Positions 14,339 to 23,042 of a DNA stretch of 64,000 nt are shown one piece after another. The translations under genes were made by a program, and so were the position numbers. Each line of letters begins with the position of its first letter. The first letter of the stretch is position 1. The stretch comes from Friedmanniella luteola (lineage in GTDB: Bacteria > Actinomycetota > Actinomycetes > Propionibacteriales > Propionibacteriaceae), in contig NZ_LT629749.1 of NCBI RefSeq assembly GCF_900105065.1, positions 4,340,001-4,404,000 on the forward strand. Direction: 5' to 3'. The notes below the pieces were generated by a model. It made no database searches, was not told where the DNA came from, and saw nothing but the letters and a program-made list of their open reading frames with translations.

Positions 14339-16372
14339 ATGCCCGCTCCGACCACCGTCCCCGACGCCCTCCCGCCGCTCGCGCCGGCCCCGGCACCCGG
14401 CCTGCTCCCCCGCGCCGGCCGTCGCCCCGACGACCCGGTCGTGCCGCCGGCGACCCCGGCGCCCCGGCCCGGGGCCGCCGCTCCCGGTGGGGGCCCGCGC
14501 GGCGTGCGCGGCCTCCTCCGCGGACCGGCCGACGACCCGGCCTGGGCCCGGCCGCTGCTGCTCCTGCTGCTGGTCGGCACGGCCGCGCTGTACCTGGTCG
14601 ACCTCTCGTCCTCGGGCACCGCGAACAGCTTCTACGCCGCGGCGGTGAAGTCGGGCACGCAGTCCCTGCAGGCGTGGCTGTTCGGCTCCCTCGACGCGGG
14701 CGGCGCCATCACCGTCGACAAGCCGCCGGTCTCGCTGTGGCTGATGGTGCTCTCGGCCCGGATCCTCGGGTTCTCCTCCTTCTCCATGCTGGTGCCCCAG
14801 GCCCTGATGGGCGTCGCCTCGGTGGCGGTGCTGCACGCGACCGTCCGGCGCTGGCACGGCCCGGCCGCAGGTCTGCTCGCCGGTGCCCTGCTGGCCCTGA
14901 CGCCGGTGGCGGCGCTGATGTTCCGGTTCAACAACCCGGACGCGCTGCTGGTGCTGCTGATGAGCGTCGCCGCGCTCTGCGTCGTCCGCGCCGTCGACGC
15001 GCCGGGGTCCCGCGGCCGGGCCGCGCTGCGCTGGATGCTGCTGGCCGGTGCCGCGATCGGCTTCGCCTTCCTCACCAAGATGGCCCAGGGCCTGCTCGTG
15101 CTGCCGGCGTTCGGCGTCGTCTACCTGGTGGCCTCACCCCTGCGGCTGCGCGCCCGGATCGGCCACCTGCTGGCCGCCGCCGGAGCCGTGGTCGTCGCCG
15201 CGGGCTGGTTCGTCCTCCTGGTGGAGCTCTGGCCGGCGGGCGCCCGCCCCTACATCGGCGGTTCCACCAACAACTCCCTCTGGGAGCTCGCGGTCGGCTA
15301 CAACGGCCTCGGGCGCATCCTCGGCTCCGCGGGCGGCGCGGGTGGCGGGACGGGCGGCCAGAACACCGGCTTCGGCGGCGCGGCCGGCGTGCTGCGGCTG
15401 TTCGGTCCGGCCTTCGGCACGCAGATCGCCTGGTTCCTGCCGGCGGCCCTGCTGGCCCTGGTCGCCGGTCTGGTCCTGCGCGGCCGGGCCCCGCGGACCG
15501 ACCGGGTCCGGGCCGGCCTGCTGCTGTGGGGGGGCTGGCTCCTGGTCACCGCCGCCGTCTTCTCCTTCATGTCCGGGACGATCCACCCCTACTACTCGGT
15601 GGCGCTCGCCCCCGCGGTCGCCGCCGTGACGGCCATCGGCGGTGTCGAGCTGTGGCGGCACCGCGACGACGTCCTCGCCCGCGGAGCGCTGGCGCTGCTG
15701 GTGGGCGGCACCGCCGTCTGGGGGGCCGTCCTGATGCACCGCGACGCCGCGGGCTGGCTGACCGGCCTCGTCTGGGCGATGGCCGTCGGCGGCGTGCTCG
15801 GCGCCCTCGTGCTGGCGGCCACCCCGGCGCGGCTGCGCCGGCTCGCCGTCGCCGGGCTCGTCGTCGGGGTCCTCGCGGCCTCGCTGGGCGCGGCCTCCTT
15901 CACCGTCGCCACCGCGGCGTCCGGGCACACCGGCTCGATCCCGACGGCGGGACCGGCGACGGTCGGCGGCGGCGGGTTCGGCGGCGGCGGGGCGGGCGGT
16001 CCGGGCGGGTCAGCCGACGCGACCACCACCAGCACGGCGCTGACCGACCTGCTCGACGCGACCTCCAGCCGCTGGTCGGCCGCGGTGGTCGGCGACCAGA
16101 GCGCCGCCGGCTACATCCTGTCGGGCCGCACGGCCGTGATGGCCATCGGCGGCTGGAGCGGCTCGGACCCGGCCCCGACGCTCGCCGAGTTCCAGCAGCA
16201 CGTCGCCGACGGCGACGTCACCTACTTCCTCGCCGGTGGCGGGATGGGGGGCGGCCGCGGGGCGGGCGGCGGCAGCTCGTCGGCCACCGAGATCACCGCC
16301 TGGGTGGCGGCGACCTACGCCTCCACCACCGTCGACGGGGTCACCGTCTACGACCTGACCGCACCCGCGTGA
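14339..16372 (+). CDS. GT39-family membrane mannosyltransferase (YkcB-like)
   Basis: A 677-residue polytopic glycosyltransferase. The start is ATG 14339; the upstream open frame overlaps the promoter of the importer operon and is not used. After a Pro-rich cytoplasmic N-terminus, helices begin near residue 75. The first outer loop carries [23 protein letters not shown], with the conserved Asp of the ArnT/PMT family, and [15 protein letters not shown] follows in the third helix region. About ten to twelve helices lead to an extracellular C-terminus (about residue 530 on) with Gly-rich linkers ([12 protein letters not shown]) and the [26 protein letters not shown] block of the YkcA/B-type C-terminal domain. 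It transfers a lipid-linked sugar to an outer acceptor. It overlaps the convergent aminotransferase gene by 32 bases. Confidence 0.85.
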   Translation: MPAPTTVPDALPPLAPAPAPGLLPRAGRRPDDPVVPPATPAPRPGAAAPGGGPRGVRGLLRGPADDPAWARPLLLLLLVGTAALYLVDLSSSGTANSFYAAAVKSGTQSLQAWLFGSLDAGGAITVDKPPVSLWLMVLSARILGFSSFSMLVPQALMGVASVAVLHATVRRWHGPAAGLLAGALLALTPVAALMFRFNNPDALLVLLMSVAALCVVRAVDAPGSRGRAALRWMLLAGAAIGFAFLTKMAQGLLVLPAFGVVYLVASPLRLRARIGHLLAAAGAVVVAAGWFVLLVELWPAGARPYIGGSTNNSLWELAVGYNGLGRILGSAGGAGGGTGGQNTGFGGAAGVLRLFGPAFGTQIAWFLPAALLALVAGLVLRGRAPRTDRVRAGLLLWGGWLLVTAAVFSFMSGTIHPYYSVALAPAVAAVTAIGGVELWRHRDDVLARGALALLVGGTAVWGAVLMHRDAAGWLTGLVWAMAVGGVLGALVLAATPARLRRLAVAGLVVGVLAASLGAASFTVATAASGHTGSIPTAGPATVGGGGFGGGGAGGPGGSADATTTSTALTDLLDATSSRWSAAVVGDQSAAGYILSGRTAVMAIGGWSGSDPAPTLAEFQQHVADGDVTYFLAGGGMGGGRGAGGGSSSATEITAWVAATYASTTVDGVTVYDLTAPA

Positions 16373-17528
16373 CCGCGGCGGCCATCCGCCCGACCGCCTC
16401 CGTGAGCACCGCGGTCGAGGTGGCGAAGTTCAGCCGCACGTGGCCGGCGCCGCCCGACCCGAAGTCGGCGCCGGGGCTGAGCGCCACCCGGGCGTGCTCG
16501 AGGAAGAAGTCGGCCGGTTCGCCCGGCAGGTCGAGCGCGCGGCAGTCCAGCCAGGCCAGGTAGGTGGCGTCCGGCGTCACGTGGGCGACGTCCGGCAGCT
16601 GGTCGGCGAGCAGGCCGGCCAGCAGCCGGCGACGCCGGTCCAGGGCGGCGAGGTGCTCGGCGAGCCACGCCTGGCCCGCCCGGAGCGCCGCCGTGTGCGC
16701 CAGCACCCCCAGCTGGCTGGCGCCGTGGCCGACCACGTCGGGCATCCCGGCGAGGTCCCCGGCGGCCGCCGGCCCGGCCACGGCGAGCGCCGCCTTGAGA
16801 CCGGCCAGGTTCCAGGCCTTCGACGCCGAGAACACGACGAACCCCCGCTCGGCGCCCGGCACGCTCAGGTAGGGGGTGAACCCGGTCCCGCCGGCGTAGG
16901 TGAGCGGCGCGTGGATCTCGTCGACGACCACCCGGACCCGGTGCCGCTCGGCCAGGACGGTGACGTCCGCCAGCTCGGCAGCGGTGTGCACGGTGCCGGT
17001 GGGGTTGTGCGGGCTGGCCAGCAGCAGGGCGGCGCGCCGGCCGCCCGCGGTCGCCGCGGCACAGGCCTGCTCGAGAGCGTCCAGGTCCAGCCGCCCGTCG
17101 GCCCCGAGCGGCGCCTCCACCACGCGGCGCCCGCCGTGCCGGACGAACCCGGCGAAGGGCGGGTAGACCGGGGGCACCAGCACCACGGCGTCGCCGGGGC
17201 CGGTGACCAGCGCCAGCACCTCGACGACACCGGTCATCACGTCGGCCACCAGCGAGGTGGCGGCCGGGTCAGGACGCCAGCCCCAGGCCGCGGCGGCGGC
17301 GTCGGCGTAGGCCTCCGCGTAGCCCTGGCCCCACGGGTAGCCGGTGTCCCCGCGGTCGAGGGCCAGGTCGAGCGCGGCCCGGACGGCCGGGGCAGGCAGG
17401 GCGTCCATCTCGGCCACCCAGAGCGGCAGGACGTCGGGGGGGTGGGCCCGCCACTTCAGGCTCTGCCGCGCCCGCAGCGCGCCCAGGGTCAGGCGGTCGA
17501 ACGGGTCGGGTCCGGCGTCGTCGAGCAC
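16341..17528 (-). CDS. MalY/PatB-type aminotransferase class I/II (C-S lyase)
   Basis: A 395-residue PLP enzyme. GTG 17528 is chosen because it begins at the conserved start of the family ([20 protein letters not shown]); the frame is open further but carries no family sequence. Visible blocks: [60 protein letters not shown] and [15 protein letters not shown], which contains the PLP Lys. The WAEMD and HAPL motifs are those of MalY/PatB cystathionine beta-lyases, which cleave C-S bonds of Cys conjugates; in mycothiol-making actinomycetes they also process mercapturates. The ribosome site is weak. The 3' end overlaps the convergent glycosyltransferase by 32 bases, so antisense pairing is possible. 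Confidence 0.85.
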   Translation of the reverse strand: MLDDAGPDPFDRLTLGALRARQSLKWRAHPPDVLPLWVAEMDALPAPAVRAALDLALDRGDTGYPWGQGYAEAYADAAAAAWGWRPDPAATSLVADVMTGVVEVLALVTGPGDAVVLVPPVYPPFAGFVRHGGRRVVEAPLGADGRLDLDALEQACAAATAGGRRAALLLASPHNPTGTVHTAAELADVTVLAERHRVRVVVDEIHAPLTYAGGTGFTPYLSVPGAERGFVVFSASKAWNLAGLKAALAVAGPAAAGDLAGMPDVVGHGASQLGVLAHTAALRAGQAWLAEHLAALDRRRRLLAGLLADQLPDVAHVTPDATYLAWLDCRALDLPGEPADFFLEHARVALSPGADFGSGGAGHVRLNFATSTAVLTEAVGRMAAAVTRVRSGRRR

Positions 17529-17575
17529 GCGCCGACTCTGCCACGGGACCGCTGGTGGGCCCGGGCCGTCCGGGG

Positions 17576-17779
17576 TCAGTCCTGCTCGGTCGCCATCATC
17601 ACGAAGCCGGTCACGAACACGCAGAGCGTGCCGAACATGGCCACGACGCCACCGACGACCCCGAAGCCGGGGGTCGGGATCTCGTTCACGCCCGGGGTCG
17701 CCACCATCATGACGACGCCGACGACGTACATGGCCAGCGCCAGACCGCCGAGGACCAGCAGGACGACAGCTCGTCGCAT
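17576..17779 (-). CDS. Small two-helix membrane protein (67 aa)
   Basis: A 67-residue protein starting at ATG 17779: two membrane helices ([21 protein letters not shown] and [23 protein letters not shown]) separated by a short loop with PTPG. A GTG at 17833 is also in frame but adds a hydrophilic lead without hydrophobic signal and lacks family-like features, so the shorter form is preferred. The ribosome site is weak (GAGAGCGAG). It lies between the aminotransferase and the OhrR-like regulator, all transcribed leftward, and may share the regulator's transcript. No named family is recognised; function unknown. Confidence 0.6.
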   Translation of the reverse strand: MRRAVVLLVLGGLALAMYVVGVVMMVATPGVNEIPTPGFGVVGGVVAMFGTLCVFVTGFVMMATEQD

Positions 17780-17852
17780 CGTGTCTCGCTCTCTGTGCGC
17801 AGACCCGTCGGGTCGCTCGTTCGGACGGTGCACGGCCGGGCCGCACCGGCGG

Positions 17853-18353
17853 TCAGTCTAGCGGCAGGCCCCCCGGGCCCGAGGCGGGCACCGCGCCCTC
17901 GGCACCCGCCTGCCGGGCCCGGTCGATGACGTCGGTCAGCACCGCGTGCAGCCGCTCGGCACCGGCCAGGTCCAGCTGCAGGCGCCGCATCACCGTCCGC
18001 GGCACCTCGAGCGCCCGGGCGCGCAGGGCGGCGCCCGCCGGCGTCAGGGTCAGCCGGAGCGCGCGCTCGTCGCCCTGGTCGCGGCGACGCTCCAGGTAGC
18101 CGACCGACTCCAGGCGCTTGAGCAGCGGGGAGAGCGTCGCCGGCTCCAGCGCGAGCAGCCGGCCCAGCTCGGACACCCGGAGCGGGGCGTGCTGCCACAA
18201 CGCGAGCATCACGAGGTACTGCGGGTGCGTGAGCCTCAGCGGCTCCAGCACGGGCCGGTAGATGCCGATGACGCTGCGCGACGCCACCGCGAGGGCGAAG
18301 CAGACCTGGCGCTCGAGCTCCAGCAGGTCGTCGTCGTCCGTGGCCGTGGTCAC
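17853..18353 (-). CDS. MarR/OhrR-family transcriptional regulator
   Basis: A 166-residue winged-helix repressor starting at GTG 18353. The N-terminal block ELERQVCFALAVASRSVIGIYRPVL matches the OhrR group, including the sensing Cys (C18) and the Tyr at residue 32 equivalent to B. subtilis Y29, but the residues aligning with Y19 and Y40 are Ala22 and His43. LRLTHPQYLVMLALW, LALEPATLSPLLKRLESVGYLERRRD and DERALRLTLT are the recognition helix and wing. OhrR proteins release DNA when organic hydroperoxides oxidise the Cys. No ohr peroxiredoxin is adjacent, so the targets may be elsewhere. The palindrome TTAGT-AC-ACTAA lies 42 bases upstream, over the -10 of both this gene and the divergent small gene. 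Confidence 0.8.
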   Translation of the reverse strand: MTTATDDDDLLELERQVCFALAVASRSVIGIYRPVLEPLRLTHPQYLVMLALWQHAPLRVSELGRLLALEPATLSPLLKRLESVGYLERRRDQGDERALRLTLTPAGAALRARALEVPRTVMRRLQLDLAGAERLHAVLTDVIDRARQAGAEGAVPASGPGGLPLD

Positions 18354-18394
18354 GGCGGCCCCGGCGCCCGTCGACTGTCGGTCGGGCTGCACGC

Positions 18395-18406
18395 TTAGTA
18401 CACTAA
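18395..18406. promoter_or_regulatory. MarR-type operator between divergent genes
   Basis: TTAGT-AC-ACTAA, an inverted repeat of 5-base arms. On the plus strand it contains TACACT (18399-18404) and on the minus strand TAGTGT, both -10-like, so binding would block transcription of the regulator and of the divergent gene at 18454. This is the normal layout of an autoregulated MarR gene. Confidence 0.6.
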
Positions 18407-18453
18407 CAGTTCGTGGGCTCTGTTCCTGAGCTCCGGAGGAACGGAGGACGCCG

Positions 18454-18648
18454 ATGACCGGCAAGGTGGCCCGGGGCGACGGGTACTCGTGGCCGTACCG
18501 GATCTGGTGGGAGATCGAGTACACGTTGATGCACGTGTTCGGCCCGGCCTCGCTGGAGGGCGACGCCGACCCCCGGGTGGCGATGAAGAAGGACCACGAC
18601 CGGCGCCGCGCGCTGCACCGGGAGCGGCGGGCCGCGGCCGGGCGCTGA
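18454..18648 (+). CDS. Small conserved-looking hypothetical protein (64 aa)
   Basis: A 64-residue ORF with a clear ribosome site (GGAGGACG) before ATG 18454. The N-terminus is aromatic (YSWPYRIWWEIEYTLMHVFGPAS), the middle is acidic (EGDADPRV) and the C-terminus strongly basic (KKDHDRRRALHRERRAAAG). It is soluble, with a likely amphipathic helix. It is transcribed divergently from the OhrR-like gene across a shared operator, so expression is probably tied to peroxide or thiol stress. It ends nine bases from the convergent DUF72 gene. No family is recognised. Confidence 0.65.
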   Translation: MTGKVARGDGYSWPYRIWWEIEYTLMHVFGPASLEGDADPRVAMKKDHDRRRALHRERRAAAGR

Positions 18649-18657
18649 CCCCGCCGC

Positions 18658-19404
18658 TCAGCCGCAGAGCTCGGCCAGCCGCCGGGCGTCCCGGACGGCG
18701 TGACCGTCGCCGTCGTTGTTGAAGAAGGCGTGCACCGCGTGCCCCGCGGCCCGCCACTCCCCCACCCGGTCGGCCCACCAGCGGAGGTCGGCCTCGGGGT
18801 AGCCGCCCGCGTAGAGGTGGTGCCGGTCGGGTCCGTGCAGACGCACGTAGACCAGGTGCGCGGTGGCGCGGAGCACGCAGGGCAGGCCGGCGCCGCTCAT
18901 CACGCAGGACGACACCCCCCGCTCGGCCAGCAGGCCGAAGACGGCGTCGTCCACCCAGCTCGGGTGCCGCAGCTCCACCGCCAACCCGACCCAGGGCGGG
19001 AACCGGTCCAGGACGTAGGCCAGCCGTGCGTCGTCGCGGGCGTGGTCGGCGGGCAGCTGGAGGAGCAGGGTGCCGCGCCGCTCGCCCAGCTCGTGCCAGC
19101 CGGCGCAGATCCGCTCCACCCAGGCCTCGGGGGCGTAGAGGCGCTTGCCGTGCGTCAGCCCGCGCGGCGCCTTGGCGCTGAGCCGGAAGCCGGGCGGCAG
19201 CCGCCGCCGCCAGGAGGCCCAGGTCGCGGGGCGCGGCCACCGGTAGAAGCTGGCGTTCAGCTCCACCGCGCCGTGCGGCGGACCCGCCCCGAAGACGTCG
19301 AGGTAGGCCGGGAGGCGGTCCCGGTCGGGCAGCCCCGGCGGGTAGAGCACGTGCTCCCAGTGGTCGTAGCTCCAGCCCGAGGTGCCGACCCGGACCTCCC
19401 CCAC
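18658..19404 (-). CDS. DUF72 family protein (YecE-like)
   Basis: A 248-residue protein with DUF72 blocks: VRVGTSGWSYDHWEHVLYPPG, VELNASFYRWP, FRLSAKAPRGLTHGKRL, GTLLLQLPADHARDD, LAVELRHPSW and, at the C-terminus, YVRLHGPDRHHLYAGGY followed by HAFFNNDGDGHAVRDA. The family has a TIM-barrel fold resembling TIM-type nucleases, but its activity is not established. It starts with GTG at 19404, one base after the stop of the DUF6328 gene, so it is the third gene of a TetR-DUF6328-DUF72 operon. It is soluble and cytoplasmic. Confidence 0.85.
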   Translation of the reverse strand: MGEVRVGTSGWSYDHWEHVLYPPGLPDRDRLPAYLDVFGAGPPHGAVELNASFYRWPRPATWASWRRRLPPGFRLSAKAPRGLTHGKRLYAPEAWVERICAGWHELGERRGTLLLQLPADHARDDARLAYVLDRFPPWVGLAVELRHPSWVDDAVFGLLAERGVSSCVMSGAGLPCVLRATAHLVYVRLHGPDRHHLYAGGYPEADLRWWADRVGEWRAAGHAVHAFFNNDGDGHAVRDARRLAELCG

Positions 19405-19405
19405 C

Positions 19406-19936
19406 TCAGACCCGCCGGCGGCGCGACCCGGTGGGCCGCACCCGGAGCACCAGGGCCGGCAGCACGCCGATGCCGGCGACCACCGCCGCGGTGACGCCGG
19501 CGGCGACCAGCGCGGGCCGCAGCCCGGCCACCACGTCGAAGACCAGCAGCACGGTGCCGACCAGCACCAGGCCGACGCCGAGCAGCACCAGGCGGAGGAT
19601 GACGTGGCCGAGCCGCACCACCAGCTGCTTGACCCGCTGGCGGAACAGCGCCCGGTGCAGGCTGACGGGTGCGAGCCCCAGCGCGACGGTCAGCACCGCC
19701 ACCACGACCACCACCAGGTAGATCCGCTGCTGGTAGCGCTCGAGGTCGGCGAAGGCCGGCTGGAAGGCGATGGCCAGCAGGAAGCCGGTCAGCACCTGCG
19801 TCCCGGTCTGGGTGACCCGCAGCTCCTGCAGGATGTCGACCCAGTTCCGGTCCAGCCGCTCCTCCGGCGTCTCGTGCCGGCCGTCGCCCGCGTCGTCGGA
19901 CCCCGCCGGGTCCGACGCGCTGCTGCCGTCACTCAC
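19406..19936 (-). CDS. DUF6328 family membrane protein
   Basis: A 176-residue protein. The GTG start at 19936 overlaps the stop of the TetR gene by four bases (GTGA). After an acidic N-terminus, the block LDRNWVDILQELRVTQTGTQVLTGFLLAIAFQPAF is characteristic of DUF6328, followed by ERYQQRIYLVVVVVAVLTVALGLAPVSLHRALF and two further membrane helices, and a basic tail (RPTGSRRRRV). Four transmembrane segments are predicted. The function is unknown; translational coupling to a TetR regulator suggests it is a member of the regulon. Confidence 0.8.
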   Translation of the reverse strand: MSDGSSASDPAGSDDAGDGRHETPEERLDRNWVDILQELRVTQTGTQVLTGFLLAIAFQPAFADLERYQQRIYLVVVVVAVLTVALGLAPVSLHRALFRQRVKQLVVRLGHVILRLVLLGVGLVLVGTVLLVFDVVAGLRPALVAAGVTAAVVAGIGVLPALVLRVRPTGSRRRRV

Positions 19937-20685
19937 CGCGGGCCGACCGCCATCCGGTTGATCAGCTCCTCCAGCGAGCCCTCGAACTCGCCGTCGAAGG
20001 TGTCGAGGGAGAGCTGCGGCGAGAGCTCCATGAGCAGCGGGTAGGCGGCCAGGTCGTTGGTCTCCACGAACTCGACGTCGCGCGTCACGTCCAGCTCCGG
20101 CTCCGCGGCGTAGGTCGAGGACTCCAGCAGCAGGTGGCCCAGCAGGAAGGTCGAGAACGCCCGGTAGACCTCGACGCTGCCCGGGCCGCTGAACCCGTAG
20201 TGCCGGAGCCCCTGCAGGAAGGCCTCGACCCAGCGGAGGCTGCGGAGCGGTGGACGGAGCCAGGGTGCGGCCGGCGGCCGGCTGGCCACCAGCGGGAAGA
20301 TCTTCGGGTGCTCGATGGCGATCGCCCGGACGCCGCGGGCCATCTGCTGCAGGAACTCCTGCCAGGTGCCGGGCTGCTCCGACTCCATCGTCAGCCCGTA
20401 CAGCTCGTCCATCACCGTCTCCACGACCCCGTCGAGCAGCTGGTCGCGGCCGGGCACGTAGCGGTAGAGCGCCATGGCCTCGACGCCGAGCTCCGCGCCG
20501 AGCCGACGCATCGTCAGCCGTTCCCGGCCGTGCGCGTCGATGAAACGGACCGCCTCGCGCAGGATCAGCGACCGGTCCAGGGGGCGGCGGCCACCCGGGG
20601 TCACGGCCTTCTCGGGCCCGGCGGGGGGCTGGGGCCCGAGCGTGCCGGTGGGCCGGCTCGGCTCCTCCGGCTCGTGCGGTGTCAT
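19933..20685 (-). CDS. TetR/AcrR family transcriptional regulator
   Basis: A 250-residue regulator starting at ATG 20685. An unusually Pro-rich N-terminal extension of about 35 residues (MTPHEPEEPSRPTGTLGPQP) precedes the helix-turn-helix: LDRSLILREAVRFIDAHGRERLTMRRLGAELGVEAMALYRYVPGRDQLLDGVVE. The C-terminal domain (about residues 105-245) resembles TetR_C_1. It likely represses its own operon, which continues into DUF6328 and DUF72. An inverted repeat TTTAC-AAC-GTAAA lies 74 bases upstream. The ligand is unknown. The ORF can be extended upstream through the operator, which makes the longer version unlikely. Confidence 0.85.
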   Translation of the reverse strand: MTPHEPEEPSRPTGTLGPQPPAGPEKAVTPGGRRPLDRSLILREAVRFIDAHGRERLTMRRLGAELGVEAMALYRYVPGRDQLLDGVVETVMDELYGLTMESEQPGTWQEFLQQMARGVRAIAIEHPKIFPLVASRPPAAPWLRPPLRSLRWVEAFLQGLRHYGFSGPGSVEVYRAFSTFLLGHLLLESSTYAAEPELDVTRDVEFVETNDLAAYPLLMELSPQLSLDTFDGEFEGSLEELINRMAVGPR

Positions 20686-20758
20686 AGGGCCCCTCGCAGG
20701 TGGACGCGCCGGTGCGGAACCGGCCGGCGACCGCGCAGCCCGGTCGCGCCTGCGGGCA

Positions 20759-20771
20759 TTTACAACGTAAA
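20759..20771. promoter_or_regulatory. TetR-type operator
   Basis: TTTAC-AAC-GTAAA, a perfect inverted repeat in the 248-base gap between the TetR gene (start 20685) and csbD (start 20934). It is A/T-rich against an otherwise G/C-rich background, and lies at promoter distance from the TetR start, consistent with autoregulation. Confidence 0.55.
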
Positions 20772-20933
20772 CGGCCCGACCTACAGTGGTCGGAGACGAC
20801 GCGGTCACTTCTCCGGAGCATAGTTGACGGTTCCGGTCCCAGGGTCCCACCCGGCTCCCGCCGGGCCCCGACCAGGGGCGACGCGCCGTCGGTCCGCGCG
20901 AACCCGTCGCGCGGCCGAGGGAGGAGCACCGAC

Positions 20934-21110
20934 ATGAGCGGACTGGGCGACAAGATCAAGGGCAAGGCCGAGGAGCTCAAGGGCGAGGCCAAGGCCAAGG
21001 CCGGCGACGCGACCGACAACCCGGACCTGCAGGCCGAGGGCCACGGCGACAAGGCCGCGGGCAACGCGCAGCAGGCCGTCGGCGAGGTCAAGGACGCGTT
21101 CAAGCACTGA
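20934..21110 (+). CDS. CsbD family stress protein
   Basis: A 58-residue, strongly charged protein with a clear ribosome site (GAGGGAGGAG) before ATG 20934. It is composed of KGKAEELKGEAKAKAG-like helical units and ends QQAVGEVKDAFKH, diagnostic of CsbD, which is induced under sigma-B-type general stress in other bacteria. The biochemical role is unknown. It is a single-gene unit closed by the perfect hairpin at 21143-21172. Confidence 0.9.
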   Translation: MSGLGDKIKGKAEELKGEAKAKAGDATDNPDLQAEGHGDKAAGNAQQAVGEVKDAFKH

Positions 21111-21142
21111 CCGCCGGCCGGCGACCCGGCAGCACCACCACG

Positions 21143-21172
21143 AAGGCCTCCCCGTCGAGACGGGGAGGCCTT
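21143..21172. terminator. Bidirectional terminator hairpin
   Basis: Perfect 14-base inverted repeat (AAGGCCTCCCCGTC / GACGGGGAGGCCTT) with a GA loop, between convergent csbD (stop 21110) and the cytidylyltransferase gene (stop 21195). Confidence 0.88.
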
Positions 21173-21194
21173 CCTGCGTCGGTCGGGGGCCGGC

Positions 21195-21596
21195 TCAGCC
21201 GCCGGCGCCGCCCGAGATGTGCTCGATGATGGCCGTCGTCGAGACCGACGGGGTGCGCGGCAGGTAGATCACGCGGCAGACGTCGTTGAGGAAGTCGAAC
21301 TTGCCGGTCCAGTCGTCGCCCATGACCAAGATGTCGGCCCGGTGCTCCAGGACGTACTCCCGCTTCTGCTCCAGGCTCTCCTCGACGAAGACGGCGTCGA
21401 CCACCTTGAGGTTCGAGACGATCTCGGTGCGCTCGTCCTGGTCGAAGACGGGGTTGCGGCCCTTCTTGGCGAAGTTGAGCGCGTCCGAGGAGACCCCGAC
21501 CACCAGCCGGTCGCCCAGCGCCGCCGCGCGGTTCAGCACGCGGACGTGGCCGACGTGCAGCACGTCGAAGGTGCCGAAGGTGATGACGGTCGTCAT
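21195..21596 (-). CDS. Cytidylyltransferase/adenylyltransferase (TagD-like)
   Basis: A 133-residue nucleotidyltransferase starting at ATG 21596 with AGGAG upstream. It contains GTFDVLHVGHVRVL (the HxGH nucleotide-binding motif), the RTEIVSNLKVVDAVF block and RTPSVSTTAII, which corresponds to the RxxxISTT motif near the C-terminus. Length and motifs match glycerol-3-phosphate cytidylyltransferase, which makes CDP-glycerol for teichoic-acid-like polymers, although the family also includes ADP- and CMP-transferring relatives. No other polymer genes are nearby. It is a single-gene unit ending at a shared terminator. Confidence 0.8.
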   Translation of the reverse strand: MTTVITFGTFDVLHVGHVRVLNRAAALGDRLVVGVSSDALNFAKKGRNPVFDQDERTEIVSNLKVVDAVFVEESLEQKREYVLEHRADILVMGDDWTGKFDFLNDVCRVIYLPRTPSVSTTAIIEHISGGAGG

Positions 21597-21733
21597 GGGC
21601 GAACTCCTGCGGGTGGGGAACCGGACGCCGGACACCCTAGTGGCCGCGGCCCGGGGCGCGCTCGGGCTGCGGCCGTCCGCGACGGGCGGGCGGGCCCGGG
21701 ACCGGCCGACCGCCCCCGTAGATTGGCCCGGCC

Positions 21734-23026
21734 ATGGCCCTGCTCCTCGACCTGACCCCGCTGCGCGCCAGCCCCCCCTTCCGCCGGCTGGTCATCGGTC
21801 TGGGGGTGTCCAACCTGGGCTCCCAGCTGACCGTCGTCGCCGTCGGCCTGCAGGTCTACGCCATCACCGGCTCCACCCTCTCGGTGGGCGTCCTGGGGAT
21901 CTGCGCCCTCGTGCCGCTGGTGCTGCTCGGTCTCTACGGGGGCGCCCTGGTCGACGCCCACGACCGCCGGCGGGTGGCGCTGGCGTCGTCGCTGGGGCTG
22001 TGGGTCGTCACCATGGCGCTGGCCCTGCAGGCGTGGCTGCACGTGGACTCCGTGCTGCTGCTCTACGCGCTGGTCGCGGTGCAGTCGGCCGGCTTCGCGA
22101 TCAACAACCCGGCCCGCACCTCGATCATCCCCCGGCTCGTGGAGCCGCGGCTGCTGCCGGCGGCGAACGTCCTCACCACCATCGAGACCAACGTCGCCCT
22201 GACCGTCGGCCCGCTCCTCGGCGCCGTGCTGGTGGCGGTCTGGGACTTCGGGCCGGCCTACACCGTCGACGCGGTGCTGTTCACCTTCGCCCTGTGGGCC
22301 CTGTGGCGGCTGCCGGACCTGCCGCCGCTGACGGCCGACGGCACGGCTCCCGACCGCAGCGGCCGGCGGGGGCTCGCCTCCATCGTCGAGGGCCTGCACT
22401 ACCTGGCCACCCGGCCCAACGTGCGGATGACCTTCGTCGTCGACCTGATCGCGATGGTGTTCGCCATGCCGCGCGTGCTGTTCCCGGCCGTCGGCGTGCT
22501 GTTCCTCGGCGGCGGCGCCACCACCACGGGCCTGCTCAGCGCCGCCTACGCGGTCGGCGCGGTGCTCGCCGGGGTCTTCTCGGGCGGGCTGGTGGCGCTG
22601 CGCCGGCAGGGACAGGTGATCACCGGGGCGATCCTGGCCTTCGGGGCCTCGGTCGCGGCGTTCGGGGCGGTCCTGGTGGTCGTCGGCCGCCACCAGCCCG
22701 GGCCGGTGCTGGTCGGTGCGCTGGTCGTGGCCATGGTCTTCCTCGCCCTGGCCGGCGGCTCGGACTCCGTCAGCTCGGTGTTCCGGCAGACGATCCTGCA
22801 GTCCGCGACCCCGGACCACATGCGCGGCCGGCTGCAGGGCGTCTTCATCGTGGTGGTGGCCGGCGGGCCGCGGCTGGGCGACCTGGTGCTGGGCGCCGAG
22901 TCGAGCTGGGTCGGCGAGGGCTGGGCGGCGGTGCTCGGCGGCCTGACCTGCATGGTCGTGCTGGCGCTGGTCGTGAGCCGGGAGCGGAACTTCCTGCGCT
23001 ACGACGCCCTCCACCCCACCCCGTGA
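21734..23026 (+). CDS. MFS transporter (EntS-like exporter)
   Basis: A 430-residue protein with twelve predicted membrane helices. The N-terminus SPPFRRLVIGLGVSNLGSQLTVVAVGLQVYAITGSTLSVG, the loop GGALVDAHDRRRVALASSLGL, and SVFRQTILQSATPDHMRGRLQG are typical of the MFS_3 / enterobactin-exporter group. Substrate unknown; siderophore or drug export are the usual annotations for the group. A -10 TAGATT (21719-21724) lies nine bases before the ATG, giving a leader of only about 3 bases. It ends 16 bases from the convergent GAF-ANTAR gene. Confidence 0.85.
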   Translation: MALLLDLTPLRASPPFRRLVIGLGVSNLGSQLTVVAVGLQVYAITGSTLSVGVLGICALVPLVLLGLYGGALVDAHDRRRVALASSLGLWVVTMALALQAWLHVDSVLLLYALVAVQSAGFAINNPARTSIIPRLVEPRLLPAANVLTTIETNVALTVGPLLGAVLVAVWDFGPAYTVDAVLFTFALWALWRLPDLPPLTADGTAPDRSGRRGLASIVEGLHYLATRPNVRMTFVVDLIAMVFAMPRVLFPAVGVLFLGGGATTTGLLSAAYAVGAVLAGVFSGGLVALRRQGQVITGAILAFGASVAAFGAVLVVVGRHQPGPVLVGALVVAMVFLALAGGSDSVSSVFRQTILQSATPDHMRGRLQGVFIVVVAGGPRLGDLVLGAESSWVGEGWAAVLGGLTCMVVLALVVSRERNFLRYDALHPTP

Positions 23027-23042
23027 CCGCGGAGCACGCCTC

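Noticed and set aside
17780-17833. Longer start (GTG 17833) for the small two-helix membrane protein
   Set aside because: It adds a charged lead without ribosome-site support, and the ATG 17779 gives the compact membrane protein.
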